Source: Litorisediminicola beolgyonensis (GTDB lineage: Bacteria > Pseudomonadota > Alphaproteobacteria > Rhodobacterales > Rhodobacteraceae). Taken from it: a DNA stretch of 64,000 nucleotides. Shown here piece by piece: positions 1-8,533 of this stretch. Under the pieces are notes generated by a model, which did not search any database, was not told where the DNA came from, and saw only the letters and a program-made list of their open reading frames with translations. How positions within the stretch are numbered: the first letter of the stretch is position 1; each line of letters begins with the position of its first letter. The translations under genes and the position numbers were made by a program. The stretch covers positions 81,918 through 145,917 of the forward strand of contig NZ_JBHTMU010000005.1 of assembly GCF_042679605.1 (NCBI RefSeq), in the 5' to 3' direction.

Positions 1-30
1 GACGTTGTTGGGCTGCGGATCGGCCACCAT
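1..30 (-). CDS. yejE: YejE-like peptide ABC transporter permease, first 10 codons only
   Basis: An ATG at 30-28 on the minus strand opens a frame reading MVADPQPNNV before the window ends. It lies 4 bases beyond the yejB stop and has a strong ribosome-binding site (GGGAGGG, about 7 bases upstream) inside the end of yejB. In Yej-type oligopeptide/microcin C importers the order is yejA-yejB-yejE-yejF, so position and translation signal together suggest the second permease. The protein is otherwise outside the window, so the identity is inferred from context only. Confidence 0.6.
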   Translation of the reverse strand, partial: MVADPQPNNV

Positions 31-34
31 CGGC

Positions 35-1120
35 TCAGCCCTCCCGCTTCTCGAAGTCGATGCGCGGATCGACGAGGACATACATCAGGTCCGACAGGAT
101 CCCGACGACCAGGCCGATCAGGCCGAAGATGAAGAGCGTGCCGAAGATCACCGGGTAGTCGCGCGCGACCGCGGCCTCGAAGCCCAGACGCCCCAGCCCG
201 TCGAGCGAGAAGATCGTCTCGATGATCAGCGAGCCCGAGAAGAAGACGCCGATGAAGACCGCCGGGAAGCCCGCGATCACGATCAGCATCGCGTTGCGGA
301 AGATGTGACCGTAAAGGACGCGATGCTCGCTCAGGCCCTTGGCGCGAGCGGTCATCACGTATTGCTTCTTGATCTCGTCGAGGAAGCTGTTCTTCGTCAG
401 AAGCGTCAGCGTCGCGAAGGCCGAGATGGTCGAGGCGAAGACCGGCAGCGCGATGTGCCAGAAATAGTCGCCGATCTTGCCCAGAAGCGACAGCTGGTCC
501 CAGTTGTCCGAGGTCAGTCCCCGCAGCGGGAAGATCTGGAAGTAGGAGCCGCCCGCGAAGAGCACCAAGAGCAGGATCGCGAAGAGAAATCCGGGGATCG
601 CGTAGGCCACGATGATCACGCCCGAGGTCCATGTGTCGAAGCTCGTGCCGTCGGTGACGGCCTTGCGGATGCCGAGCGGGATCGAGACGATATAGGCGAT
701 GATCGTCGACCAGAGACCGAGTGAGATCGAGACGGGCATCTTCTCGAGCACCAGATCGGTCACCGAGATCGAGCGGAAATAGCTCTCGCCGAAATCGAGG
801 CGCATGTAGTTCCACATCATGCCGAGGAAGCGCTCGAGCGGCGGTTTGTCGAAGCCGAACTCGCGTTCCAGCTCGGCGATGAAATCGGGCGGAAGGCCGC
901 GCGCCCCGGCATAGTCGTCCGAGGCCCCGCCGCTGCCGCCGCCACCCTCGGCGCCGCCGCCGGCGATGCCCTGGAAGACGTCGCCCTCGCCCTGGACCTG
1001 CGCAATGATCTGCTCGATCGGTCCACCGGGCACGAATTGCACCAGCGCGAAGTTGATCACCATGATGCCGAGCAACGTGGGGATGATCAGCAGCAAGCGG
1101 CGAAGGATATACGCGCCCAT
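35..1120 (-). CDS. yejB: Microcin C/oligopeptide ABC transporter permease YejB
   Basis: This inner-membrane permease of a Yej-type peptide importer has 361 residues. A first membrane segment lies at about residues 7-27, followed by a periplasmic stretch, then the binding-protein-dependent transport domain. An EAA-like loop near the C-terminal third (ARAKGLSEHRVLYGH) would contact the ATPase. A glycine/serine-rich linker at residues 52-69 of the first loop is low-complexity and probably flexible. The ATG is preceded by AAGGA, supporting this start. It is 25 bases downstream of the binding protein gene and followed directly by the yejE start, so the three form one operon. Family knowledge: YejABEF imports peptides and peptide antibiotics. 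The actual substrate here is unknown. Confidence 0.93.
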   Translation of the reverse strand: MGAYILRRLLLIIPTLLGIMVINFALVQFVPGGPIEQIIAQVQGEGDVFQGIAGGGAEGGGGSGGASDDYAGARGLPPDFIAELEREFGFDKPPLERFLGMMWNYMRLDFGESYFRSISVTDLVLEKMPVSISLGLWSTIIAYIVSIPLGIRKAVTDGTSFDTWTSGVIIVAYAIPGFLFAILLLVLFAGGSYFQIFPLRGLTSDNWDQLSLLGKIGDYFWHIALPVFASTISAFATLTLLTKNSFLDEIKKQYVMTARAKGLSEHRVLYGHIFRNAMLIVIAGFPAVFIGVFFSGSLIIETIFSLDGLGRLGFEAAVARDYPVIFGTLFIFGLIGLVVGILSDLMYVLVDPRIDFEKREG

Positions 1121-1145
1121 GACGGTCCTTTTCGGATGATCGGGC

Positions 1146-3059
1146 TCAGAACGCGCCCGCGGCTTCGAGCGCTTGGGCCTTGTCGGCGTCCCACCACCAG
1201 ATGCTCACCTCACCCATGCCATAGGGCGGGGGGGTATCGCCATAGGGTCGGCCGAAAACATCGAAATAGGCGATGGTGTGCGAGCCTTTGTACCATTGCG
1301 GCACCCAGTAGTGATTGGCGCGCATCACCCGGTCGAGCGCATGGACCGCGGTGGTCAGCGCCTCGCGGCTTTCGGCCTTGGCGATGGTGTCGATCAGGCT
1401 GTCGATGGCCGGATCGGCGATGCCCGCGATATTGGCGGAGCCGTCGACCGTGGCGCTCTCGGAGCCGAAGATCGAGCGCAGCTCGTCGCCGGGGGTCGAC
1501 GACATGGCGTAGCGGCGCACGGTCACGTCGAAATCGAAGACCTTCTCGCGCTCGCTGGCCTCGGCATTGTCCACGCGGGTCATCTTGGCCTCGACGCCCA
1601 GACGTTTGAGGTTGTCGACATAGGGGTTGATGATCCGGTCGAAGCCCGGCGCGTCGTTCAGGATCTCGACGCTCAGGACCTTGCCGTCCTTGCGGCGGAG
1701 CCCGTCATCTCCGACCTCCCAACCGGCCTCTTCCAGAAGCCGCCCGGCGGCGCGGAGGGTCTTGCGGTCACCCAGGTCCGAGGCGCTGCTCGTGGGCGGC
1801 ACAAAGGCCTCTTCGGTGAAGACGCTCTCGGGGATCTGGCCGCGCAGCGGCTCCAGCAGGGCAAGCTCGTCCTCGGAGGGCATGCCTTCGGCCTGCAGCA
1901 CGTCGGAGTTTTCCCAGAAGGAATTGGTGCGCTCGTAGGTGCCGTAGAAGAGGCTCTCGTTCGACCATTCGAAGTTGAAGACCATGCCCAGGGCCTCGCG
2001 GACGCGCGGATCCTGGAAGGTCTCGCGGCGGAGGTTGAACCAGAAGCCCTGCGTGCCCGCGGGCCGCCCGTCGTCCAGAACCTCCTGCTTCACCCAGCCC
2101 TTGTCGATGGCCGGGAAGTCATAGCCGGTGGCCCAGATCTTCGACTGGTATTCCTCGCGGAAGAGATAGGCGCCCGCCTTGAAGGCCTCGAAGGCGGTGG
2201 TGTAGTCGGCGAAATACTCGATCTTGATCTCGTCGAAATTGTTCTGGCCCACGTTCACGGGCAGATCCTTGGCCCAGTAATCGTCGCGCCGCTTGTAGGA
2301 CACCGAGCGGCCCGGATCGACCGAGAGCAGCTCGTATTCGCCCGAGCCCATCGGCGGCTCGAGGCTCGACTCGGTGAAATCGACCTCGTCGTAATAGGCC
2401 TTGGACAGGATCGGCAGGCCGCCCGCGGTCATCAGAAGCTCGCGAAGCGGGCCTTCGGGGTTGAAAGTGAACTTGACGGTGTGGGGATCGAGCGCCTCGA
2501 CCGTCTGGAAATCCTTCAGCGCCACGCGATAGGCGGGCTGGCCCTTTTCGAGGAGCGTGTTGAAGGTGAAGACGACGTCCTCGGCGGTGACCGGCGATCC
2601 GTCGCGGAACATCGCCTCGGGGCGCATGTGGAAGATCACCCATTCGCGGCTTTCGGGATATTCCACCGTATGCGCGACCAGCCCGTACATCGAATCCGGC
2701 TCGTCGAGATTACCGGTCATCAGCGTGTCGTAGAAAATCGTCGAGAGCGCCGCCGCGTTGCCTTTGAGGATGTAGGGCGTGAGGCTGTCGAAAGTCCCGA
2801 AGGCCCAGGTCGAGAACGTCCCGCCCTTGGGGGCGTCGGGGTTCACATAGTCGAAATGCGGGAAGTCGGCCTCGTATTTCAGCTCGCCGAAGGACGAGAT
2901 GCCGTGGCTTTCGATAATCGTCTCTTGGCTTTCCGCCCGGACCATCGTGGCCGCGACGGCCAGGCCGAGGGCAAAGAGCGATATCAGGAAGAGACGCCAG
3001 GTCTGAGGGGCGGTCGTGGCGTGGGCGCGGGCCCTCGCGCGGGCGCGGGTCTGCATCAT
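1146..3059 (-). CDS. yejA: Extracellular solute-binding protein, YejA-like (SBP family 5)
   Basis: Periplasmic binding protein of the Yej importer, 637 residues from the chosen ATG at 3059, which has AAGGGAAG a few bases upstream. An ATG at 3086 and a much longer open frame upstream lack such a site. The N-terminus has a long arginine/alanine-rich n-region (TRARARARA) then a hydrophobic core (LFLISLFALGLAVAATMV) ending near VRAES, a typical Sec signal peptide with an unusual n-region. The mature part carries family-5 landmarks such as YVNPDAPKGG near its start and HMRPEAMFRDGSPVTAED. Length matches YejA proteins (about 600 residues). It is the first gene of the operon and supplies ligand specificity. 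Confidence 0.93.
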   Translation of the reverse strand: MMQTRARARARAHATTAPQTWRLFLISLFALGLAVAATMVRAESQETIIESHGISSFGELKYEADFPHFDYVNPDAPKGGTFSTWAFGTFDSLTPYILKGNAAALSTIFYDTLMTGNLDEPDSMYGLVAHTVEYPESREWVIFHMRPEAMFRDGSPVTAEDVVFTFNTLLEKGQPAYRVALKDFQTVEALDPHTVKFTFNPEGPLRELLMTAGGLPILSKAYYDEVDFTESSLEPPMGSGEYELLSVDPGRSVSYKRRDDYWAKDLPVNVGQNNFDEIKIEYFADYTTAFEAFKAGAYLFREEYQSKIWATGYDFPAIDKGWVKQEVLDDGRPAGTQGFWFNLRRETFQDPRVREALGMVFNFEWSNESLFYGTYERTNSFWENSDVLQAEGMPSEDELALLEPLRGQIPESVFTEEAFVPPTSSASDLGDRKTLRAAGRLLEEAGWEVGDDGLRRKDGKVLSVEILNDAPGFDRIINPYVDNLKRLGVEAKMTRVDNAEASEREKVFDFDVTVRRYAMSSTPGDELRSIFGSESATVDGSANIAGIADPAIDSLIDTIAKAESREALTTAVHALDRVMRANHYWVPQWYKGSHTIAYFDVFGRPYGDTPPPYGMGEVSIWWWDADKAQALEAAGAF

Positions 3060-3193
3060 GGTCTTCCCTTTTGTCAGCTCGATCATCCTTCTGCGGATGT
3101 AAGCTAAGAGGGCGGACGCGCCATGTTCAAGTTGAGTCTGCGTGATCGGGCCGTAACCAGCCTGCAATCTATCTAGGGGCTCCAAAACGCATC

Positions 3194-3213
3194 GGGCCGC
3201 CCGAAGGCGGCCC
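3194..3213 (-). terminator. Rho-independent terminator of the cytochrome c gene
   Basis: Perfect 8-bp arms (GGGCCGCC / GGCGGCCC) enclose a CGAA tetraloop. Read on the minus strand the hairpin follows the cytochrome stop by about 28 bases and is followed by GATGCGTTTTGG, a short T run. It separates the cytochrome from the downstream yej operon. Confidence 0.75.
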
Positions 3214-3241
3214 GGTCTCGATCCGAAATCTTCTCGCGGGC

Positions 3242-3766
3242 TCAGCCTCCGGCGTTCTCGAGATAGGCGATCAGGTTGACCCGATCCTCGCCGCTCTTCA
3301 GGCCACCGAAGCTCATGGTGGTGCCGGAGGCGTAGCCGCCCGGGTTCTCGAGGAAGTGGAAGAGATTCTCGGGCGTCCAGACATCGGCGGCCTGCGACAG
3401 CGCGCCGGAATAGCTGAAGCCACTCACCGCGCCGACATCGCGACCGACCACGCCATCGAGATGCGGGCCAACGGCGTTCGAACCGTCGAGCTTGTGGCAG
3501 GCGCGGCACTTGCCGAAGACCTTTTCACCAGCGCCGGCATCGGCCGAGGCCCAAAGCGTTTCGAAATCGGCGGGCTCTTCGCTCTCGCCGCCGCCTTCGC
3601 CGCCCTCGTCGACCTCGATCAGGTAGGCGGAGTGCTCTTCGCCCTCGCCATGGCTGTCGCCGCCGACGTGATACACGGTCTCTGCCACCCATCCGCCGAG
3701 AAGAAAGACGAGAAGCGTCCCGCAGAAGCCGCCAATCACCTTGGTGAACGTCATCGTGTCAAACAT
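3242..3766 (-). CDS. cycM: Membrane-anchored c-type cytochrome (CycM/c552-like)
   Basis: A 174-residue protein with one uncleaved N-terminal membrane anchor (about residues 9-27), an acidic Gly/Glu-rich linker (about 38-67) and a class I cytochrome c domain. The haem-binding CRACH lies at residues 87-91, and a likely axial Met at 151 sits in the TTMSFGGL context. The organisation matches CycM/cytochrome c552 of Paracoccus and relatives, which carries electrons from the bc1 complex to cytochrome c oxidase on the periplasmic face. It is a single-gene unit, divergent from pheA, with its own terminator. The arrangement next to pheA is, to my knowledge, common in Rhodobacteraceae. Confidence 0.93.
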   Translation of the reverse strand: MFDTMTFTKVIGGFCGTLLVFLLGGWVAETVYHVGGDSHGEGEEHSAYLIEVDEGGEGGGESEEPADFETLWASADAGAGEKVFGKCRACHKLDGSNAVGPHLDGVVGRDVGAVSGFSYSGALSQAADVWTPENLFHFLENPGGYASGTTMSFGGLKSGEDRVNLIAYLENAGG

Positions 3767-3895
3767 CGGTCGCCTATCCGTCCGTAAAGTCCTGTTTGAT
3801 GCCGGTATCTATTGGTTCCCTTCCCCGCTGGCAAGGTATAGTAGCCGCGACCAAACGCCCGTGCAGCGTCAATCGCGCGGGAAGGGAGGTCCGTC

Positions 3896-4735
3896 ATGAG
3901 CGCCAAACCGAAGATCGCGTTCCAGGGAGAACTCGGCGCCTATTCGCATCAGGCCTGCCGCGTCGCGCGTCCCGACCACGATCCCGTGCCCTGCCGCACC
4001 TTCGAGGACGCGATCCAGGCCTGCCGATCCGGCGAGACAGAGCTGGCGATGCTGCCCGTGGAGAACTCGACCTATGGCCGGGTGGCGGACATCCACACGC
4101 TGCTGCCGCGCTCGGGCCTGCACATCATCGACGAAGCCTTCGTGCGTGTTCACATCAATCTCCTCGGCGTTCCCGGAACCACGATCGAGACCGTGGAGCG
4201 GGCGATGAGCCACACGGTCCTCCTCGGCCAGTGCCGGAACTTCCTCGCCAAGCACGACATCCATCGCGTGACCGGCGCCGACACCGCGGGGTCCGCCAAG
4301 ATCGTCTCCGAGACCGGCGATCCGGCGCTGGCCGCGCTGGCGGGCGATCTGGCCGCGGAGATCTATGGGCTCGACGTGCTCGCCCGTCATATCGAGGACG
4401 AGGGCAACAACACGACCCGGTTCCTCGTGATGTCGCGCGCGGCCGACATGTCGCGCCGTGGCGCGCATGGCATGCTGACGACCTTCGTCTTCCAGACCCG
4501 CAACATCCCCGCCGCGCTCTACAAGGCGATGGGCGGCTTCGCGACCAATGGCGTCAACATGACCAAGCTCGAGAGCTACATGGTCGGCGGCAGCTTCGAG
4601 GCGTCGCAATTCTACGCGGACATCGAAGGCCACCCCGAGGACGAGGGTGTCCGACTGGCCTTCGAGGAGCTCGACTACTTCACCGACATGCTCGAGATCC
4701 TCGGCACCTATCCCCGCGATCCGCGCCGGGACTGA
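3896..4735 (+). CDS. pheA: Prephenate dehydratase
   Basis: A stand-alone prephenate dehydratase of 279 residues converting prephenate to phenylpyruvate in phenylalanine synthesis. The catalytic region (residues 5-180) has the GELGAYSHQA start and the TRF triad at 174-176 (NNTTRFLVMS). A C-terminal ACT domain (about 193-275) carries the regulatory ESYMVGG segment, where ESRP is usual, so phenylalanine feedback is expected. There is no chorismate mutase domain, as is normal in alphaproteobacteria. The ATG follows GGGAGG. A TATAGT box at 3837-3842 could be its -10, but I see no convincing -35. It converges on, and overlaps by 28 bp, the small DUF3253 gene. Confidence 0.95.
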   Translation: MSAKPKIAFQGELGAYSHQACRVARPDHDPVPCRTFEDAIQACRSGETELAMLPVENSTYGRVADIHTLLPRSGLHIIDEAFVRVHINLLGVPGTTIETVERAMSHTVLLGQCRNFLAKHDIHRVTGADTAGSAKIVSETGDPALAALAGDLAAEIYGLDVLARHIEDEGNNTTRFLVMSRAADMSRRGAHGMLTTFVFQTRNIPAALYKAMGGFATNGVNMTKLESYMVGGSFEASQFYADIEGHPEDEGVRLAFEELDYFTDMLEILGTYPRDPRRD

Positions 4736-4974
4736 GGCGATGCGTCGGTCCTGAGCGACAGCCGGATCGGTCCCTTGGCAGTCTCCGGATCGACCGGCTG
4801 CCCTTTCTGCGTCGCCTCAAGGGGAAGGCCCGCCGCCACGCGGCGAATCTCGGGCATCAGAGGGCGCCAGTCCGACGACAGCGCCCTTGCCGCCTCGGAG
4901 GGGCAGAAGCTCTTCCCGGGCCCGCGCGAACGGGCCAATGCCATCAACGTCTGGGAAATCTCCGCGTCGGTCAT
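4708..4974 (-). CDS. DUF3253-type small protein
   Basis: An 88-residue protein beginning MTDAEISQTLMALAR and containing KSFCPSEAARAL and a C-terminal KGPIRLSL stretch. This resembles the DUF3253 family, in which a short helical domain precedes a basic terminus. No function is established. I chose the ATG at 4974; an in-frame TTG at 4983 would add three residues, and neither has a strong ribosome-binding site. It is convergent with pheA (28-bp 3' overlap) and divergent from the zinc peptidase. Confidence 0.7.
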   Translation of the reverse strand: MTDAEISQTLMALARSRGPGKSFCPSEAARALSSDWRPLMPEIRRVAAGLPLEATQKGQPVDPETAKGPIRLSLRTDASPQSRRGSRG

Positions 4975-5075
4975 TGCCGACAAGGTAGCAGGTCACCCTC
5001 AGCGAACCAGTTTCTCGCCTCAGAAGCGACGTCACGCTATATAAGGCGGACGCGTTCAGAAGCGGAGGGTGCGAG

Positions 5076-5918
5076 ATGCGGTTGCGTGGGGTTAGACGAA
5101 GCTCGAATATCGAAGACCGCCGCCGCATGGGCGGAGGCGCGCGGGTCGGAGGGATCGGCGGCGTCGGTCTCCTGATCGTGCTCGCCGTCGGCTATTTCGC
5201 GGGAATCGACGTCACTCCGCTCCTGCAGGGGCTCGACCAGCAATCGGCGCCCACCACGAACCGCACCTTGTCGCCGGACGAAGAAGAAGCCGGGGCGTTC
5301 GCCGCGGCGGTACTCGGGACGACCGAGCAGGTCTGGAACCGCATCCTTCCCGACCAGGCCGGTCTCGAATACACGCCGCCTGTCCTGGTGCTCTTTTCGG
5401 GCACCACCTCGTCGCCGTGCGGCGGCGCGTCCGGAGCCACCGGCCCGTTCTACTGCCCCGCGGATGAGAAAGCCTATCTCGACACAGAGTTCTTCGCGAC
5501 CATGGCGCGCCAGCTTGGCGCAGGTGGCGATTTCGCCGCCGCCTATGTCATCGCGCATGAGGTCGCCCATCACGTCCAGAACGAGCTCGGCATCCTGGCC
5601 GAGGTCAACCGCTATCGGCAGACCGCAAGCCAAACCGAGGCCAATGCCGCGACCGTGCGGCTCGAGCTGCAGGCCGATTGCATCGCCGGGGTCTGGGCGT
5701 CCTATGTCGAGGGGCTTCTGGAGCCGGGCGATCTGGACGAAGCGCTGAACGCCGCGCGGCAGATCGGCGACGACACGCTGCAGAAGCGGGCAGGCCGGGT
5801 GCCGCAACCGCATACCTTCACCCATGGAACCTCGGAACAGCGCTCGCGCTGGTTCTCCAACGGGTATAGGAGCGGGGATATCAACGACTGCGATACCTTC
5901 TCGGCCCGGAGCCTCTGA
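5076..5918 (+). CDS. Neutral zinc metallopeptidase, YpfJ family
   Basis: A 280-residue membrane-anchored protein of the YpfJ/KPN_02809 neutral zinc metallopeptidase family. The N-terminus has the family arginine/glycine stretch (SSNIEDRRRMGGG), then one membrane segment at about 27-43. The zinc site HEVAHH is at residues 161-166, and a downstream ELQADCIAGVW motif (about 197) provides the third ligand. Length fits the family. Substrates are not known. The upstream sequence contains TATATAAG near 5038-5045, which could be a -10. The gene is followed after 4 bases by a phosphatase-like gene, probably co-transcribed. Confidence 0.9.
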   Translation: MRLRGVRRSSNIEDRRRMGGGARVGGIGGVGLLIVLAVGYFAGIDVTPLLQGLDQQSAPTTNRTLSPDEEEAGAFAAAVLGTTEQVWNRILPDQAGLEYTPPVLVLFSGTTSSPCGGASGATGPFYCPADEKAYLDTEFFATMARQLGAGGDFAAAYVIAHEVAHHVQNELGILAEVNRYRQTASQTEANAATVRLELQADCIAGVWASYVEGLLEPGDLDEALNAARQIGDDTLQKRAGRVPQPHTFTHGTSEQRSRWFSNGYRSGDINDCDTFSARSL

Positions 5919-5922
5919 ACCC

Positions 5923-6417
5923 GTGACGACCCTGTCTGCGCTGTCCCTCGCGGGCGGCATTCTCGCCATCGGACCCGTGCCGGGCGCAACCCGCGACTAT
6001 GACGGCGATCTCGATCATATCCTGCATTGGGAGCCGGGACTCGTCGTCTCGCTCACCTCGAATGGCGAGCTGCGCCGGGCGCGCGCGGCGACACTGGGCG
6101 AGGATTTGCAGGCCGCGGGAATCGTCTGGGTGCACTTGCCGATCGAGGATTACGGAACGCCCGACGATCATTTCATGGATGTCTGGCCCGATCTCGTCGC
6201 TGCGGTCTCGCAGGTTCTGTCCGGGGGCGGGCGGGTCCTGCTGCACTGCCAGGGCGGTTGTGGCCGGTCGGGCGCGGTGGCGCTCCGGCTGATGATCGCG
6301 CTCGGAGAAGAGCCGGACACCGCGCTGGAACGGCTCCGCCGGGTGCGGCCCTGCGCCATCGAGACCCGCGCGCAGATGCGCTGGGCTCTGGCCGAGGATG
6401 AAGAGGGGAAAGGGTGA
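5923..6417 (+). CDS. Tyrosine/dual-specificity phosphatase-like protein
   Basis: A 164-residue protein with the CX5R phosphatase loop HCQGGCGRSG and an upstream aspartate-bearing IEDYGTPDDHF segment that could supply the general acid. It resembles small cyclin-dependent-kinase-inhibitor-3/DSP-like bacterial phosphatases. I chose the GTG at 5923, right after the peptidase stop, because the upstream ATG (5824) would overlap the peptidase by 95 bases and add residues unlike the family. The substrate is unknown. Its stop codon TGA is also the last three bases of the SRP RNA gene encoded on the other strand. Confidence 0.82.
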   Translation: MTTLSALSLAGGILAIGPVPGATRDYDGDLDHILHWEPGLVVSLTSNGELRRARAATLGEDLQAAGIVWVHLPIEDYGTPDDHFMDVWPDLVAAVSQVLSGGGRVLLHCQGGCGRSGAVALRLMIALGEEPDTALERLRRVRPCAIETRAQMRWALAEDEEGKG

Positions 6418-6510
6418 GAGGCTGGAAAACGACCCAAGCGGGGCTCGTTACGGCTGCTTCCTTCCGGACCTGACCGGGTTGGCGAGGCGCCTGCCCGCAC
6501 CAACCTCTCA
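6415..6510 (-). ncRNA. ffs: 4.5S signal recognition particle RNA (small bacterial type)
   Basis: Read on the minus strand, the central region carries the universally conserved SRP domain IV core GGTCAGGTCCGGAAGGAAGC, which binds Ffh. The ends TGAGAGGTTGG and CCAGCCTCTCA pair to close the long hairpin, giving an RNA of about 96 nt, the size expected for small bacterial SRP RNA. It partners with Ffh and FtsY in co-translational membrane targeting. A good promoter lies just upstream. Its 3' end touches the stop codon of the convergent phosphatase gene. Confidence 0.96.
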
Positions 6511-6515
6511 CTGTC

Positions 6516-6544
6516 CAGATAGGCGCAACGCACCAGATTCGCAA
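6516..6544 (-). promoter_or_regulatory. Sigma-70-type promoter of the SRP RNA
   Basis: On the minus strand TTGCGA (6544-6539) and TATCTG (6521-6516) are separated by exactly 17 bp. The -10 ends 5 bases before the 5' end of the folded RNA at 6510, placing the start of transcription where the hairpin begins. Confidence 0.7.
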
Positions 6545-6556
6545 CCCGTGACCCGA

Positions 6557-8380
6557 TCAGAGATGCAGCCTGTAGCGCGCGAATCCTTTGTCCGTCGGGC
6601 CGAGATGTTCGATCGTGCTGTCCGGTTCCAGCTGGGTCGCGAGCTTCGGGGAGCTGTCGAAGATTGCGGTCGTTCCCGGCTGCGGTCGAAACCGGAAGCC
6701 GTCTTCGGCGGATGGCATCGGGCCCGACCGCGTGACGAGGTGATCGCGCAGGATCGCGCGGGTATCGACCTCCGATCGCCAGATCACGCCGCGCCCATCG
6801 CGCCCGGGAAAGCGCCCGCCGCCCCGGGCGCGGAAGCCGCTGGTGAGAACGATCAGCCTGTCCTCCGCCTGCAGGTTCCGAGCGCTGATCCGGATGTCAC
6901 CCAGCCGCCCGCCGCCCTGTAACGGAGCGCCATCGGCGCGGTAGGCCGGCGGTCTCGCAAGGTCGATCTCGCAGTCTGCACCGTAGAGCGCGTCGAAATT
7001 GAAGCTCGGGACCAGAGGATCGAGAAGACCCGCGTCCTGTGCGCCCGGAGCGATCTGCGCGTAGAGGCTGGCGGAGCGCTCCAGCCACTGACGCAGCTCC
7101 GCGCCTGTCACCGCCACGGCGCAGAGCGGCTCAGAGTAGGGGAGGATGCCGAGAATATCGCGCTCGCGCAGCGGTCCGGCCTCCAGTGCCACATAGGCGT
7201 CGGGTCCATCCGAGCCGCCGCAGCGAAACGGCGTGACCATTGCGACGCGCGGCAGCTCGGCCATCTCGCTGCCTGCCAAACCCCGGGCGGCCGCCGAGGT
7301 CTGGCTTTCGGCGATCAGAGCGCCGAGCGCGTCAGGCCGCACGAGGGACAGATAGCTGGTCAGCGCGTCCGGACACTCTGCGATTTGTTGCGCAAGCCGG
7401 TGACGCGTCCGGAGATGGGCGCGACGGGTGTCCTCGGAGAGCGGGGCCTCTACCGGAGCGGCGGGACGCAGCGCGGCGCGTGACCCGGTGATACGCCAGC
7501 CCCGCGGCGTCTGCACCAGGTTCAGATCGATCACTCCGAGATCGCTGCCAAAGGCTCCGGCCATGACGACGGGCGTTCCGTCGATAAGACCGGCGTCGCT
7601 GGTCTCGGGCGTCGGATACCTGTCATGCGCGTGGCCGAGCACCAGCGCGTCCACCTCGTCGATCGCAGCGACGGCGCGGCCCGGATGCTCCGAGCTCGGG
7701 TGCCCGTCCAGATCCTCGAGCCCGCCATGGCAAAGCGCGACGACGATGTCGGCGCCCGCGTGGCGCAGCCGCTTCGCTTCGTGGCGGATGGCGGTGACCG
7801 GATCGATGGCGTCGACCTTGCCGGACAGGCGGTCGCCGTCCCAGACCATCACCTCGGGCGGCAGAGTTCCGGTGACACCGATGCGGAGCGGTCGCGACAG
7901 GCCGGGCACGGATCGCTCCAGCATCACCGAGGGCGGCAGGTAGGTCCCCCCGGACGTCAGGCAGAGCAGGTTCGCGCAGACCACGGGATAGCGCGCATCC
8001 GCCAAGGTGCGCCGCAGCTTGTCGAGCCCGAAATTCAGGTCGTGATTGCCGATCGTTCCGGCATCGACCCCGATCGCGTTCAGCGCGGAGACGACCGGAT
8101 GGGGCCCGAACGGCGCGTCGCTCGCGCGATCGGCCAGCGGTGTGCCCTGAAAGGTGTCTCCATTGTCGAAGAGCAGGCAGAGATCGGCCTCCTCGCGTGC
8201 TTGGGCGATCTTGGGCAGGAGCGCGGCGAGGGATCTTCCCGGGCGCGCTCTGTCGGCGAGATAGTCGAAGCCCAGGAGCGATCCGTGCAAATCGGTCAGC
8301 GCCAGCAGCCGGACCGTGAGGGTGCGCTTCGGGCGCTTCGGGGCAGTGTGACGAGAGGAGTGCGGAGGCTTCGTCAACAA
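6557..8380 (-). CDS. Bifunctional 2',3'-cyclic-nucleotide phosphodiesterase/5'-nucleotidase family protein
   Basis: A 607-residue two-domain metallophosphoesterase. The N-terminal calcineurin-like domain has the metal motifs TDLHGSLLGFD (usually D-x-H-G), FDNGDTFQGTPL, GNHDLNFG, ALCHGG and LGHAHD. The C-terminal 5'-nucleotidase domain carries RDILGILPYSEPL and the FNFDALYG segment. CpdB-type enzymes remove 2',3'-cyclic phosphates and 3'-phosphates from nucleotides, normally in the periplasm. Oddly, this N-terminus (MLTKPPHSSRHTAPKRPKR) is basic and has no hydrophobic signal core, so export is not evident. A mis-set start is possible, but no better one is visible. It is divergent from nudC. 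Confidence 0.88.
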   Translation of the reverse strand: MLTKPPHSSRHTAPKRPKRTLTVRLLALTDLHGSLLGFDYLADRARPGRSLAALLPKIAQAREEADLCLLFDNGDTFQGTPLADRASDAPFGPHPVVSALNAIGVDAGTIGNHDLNFGLDKLRRTLADARYPVVCANLLCLTSGGTYLPPSVMLERSVPGLSRPLRIGVTGTLPPEVMVWDGDRLSGKVDAIDPVTAIRHEAKRLRHAGADIVVALCHGGLEDLDGHPSSEHPGRAVAAIDEVDALVLGHAHDRYPTPETSDAGLIDGTPVVMAGAFGSDLGVIDLNLVQTPRGWRITGSRAALRPAAPVEAPLSEDTRRAHLRTRHRLAQQIAECPDALTSYLSLVRPDALGALIAESQTSAAARGLAGSEMAELPRVAMVTPFRCGGSDGPDAYVALEAGPLRERDILGILPYSEPLCAVAVTGAELRQWLERSASLYAQIAPGAQDAGLLDPLVPSFNFDALYGADCEIDLARPPAYRADGAPLQGGGRLGDIRISARNLQAEDRLIVLTSGFRARGGGRFPGRDGRGVIWRSEVDTRAILRDHLVTRSGPMPSAEDGFRFRPQPGTTAIFDSSPKLATQLEPDSTIEHLGPTDKGFARYRLHL

Positions 8381-8533
8381 ACGCTTCTTTTGACTGTCGC
8401 GGGCGTAGTCGCGCTAAGGTGACATCTCGACATGCAATTAACAACCTCAGATAGATCGACGGGCGCGTCTCCAGATTGTGTTGTGACAAAAGGCGTGGCA
8501 GATGCCGCGTGGCGCAGGATGCGAGGAGGGATC

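Noticed and set aside
1173..3107. Open frame of 644 codons on the plus strand opposite yejA
   Set aside because: No recognisable domain, composition typical of the complement of GC-rich coding sequence.
3796..5175. 459-codon plus-strand frame overlapping pheA
   Set aside because: Off-frame reading of pheA; no family features, and pheA itself is complete in the other frame.
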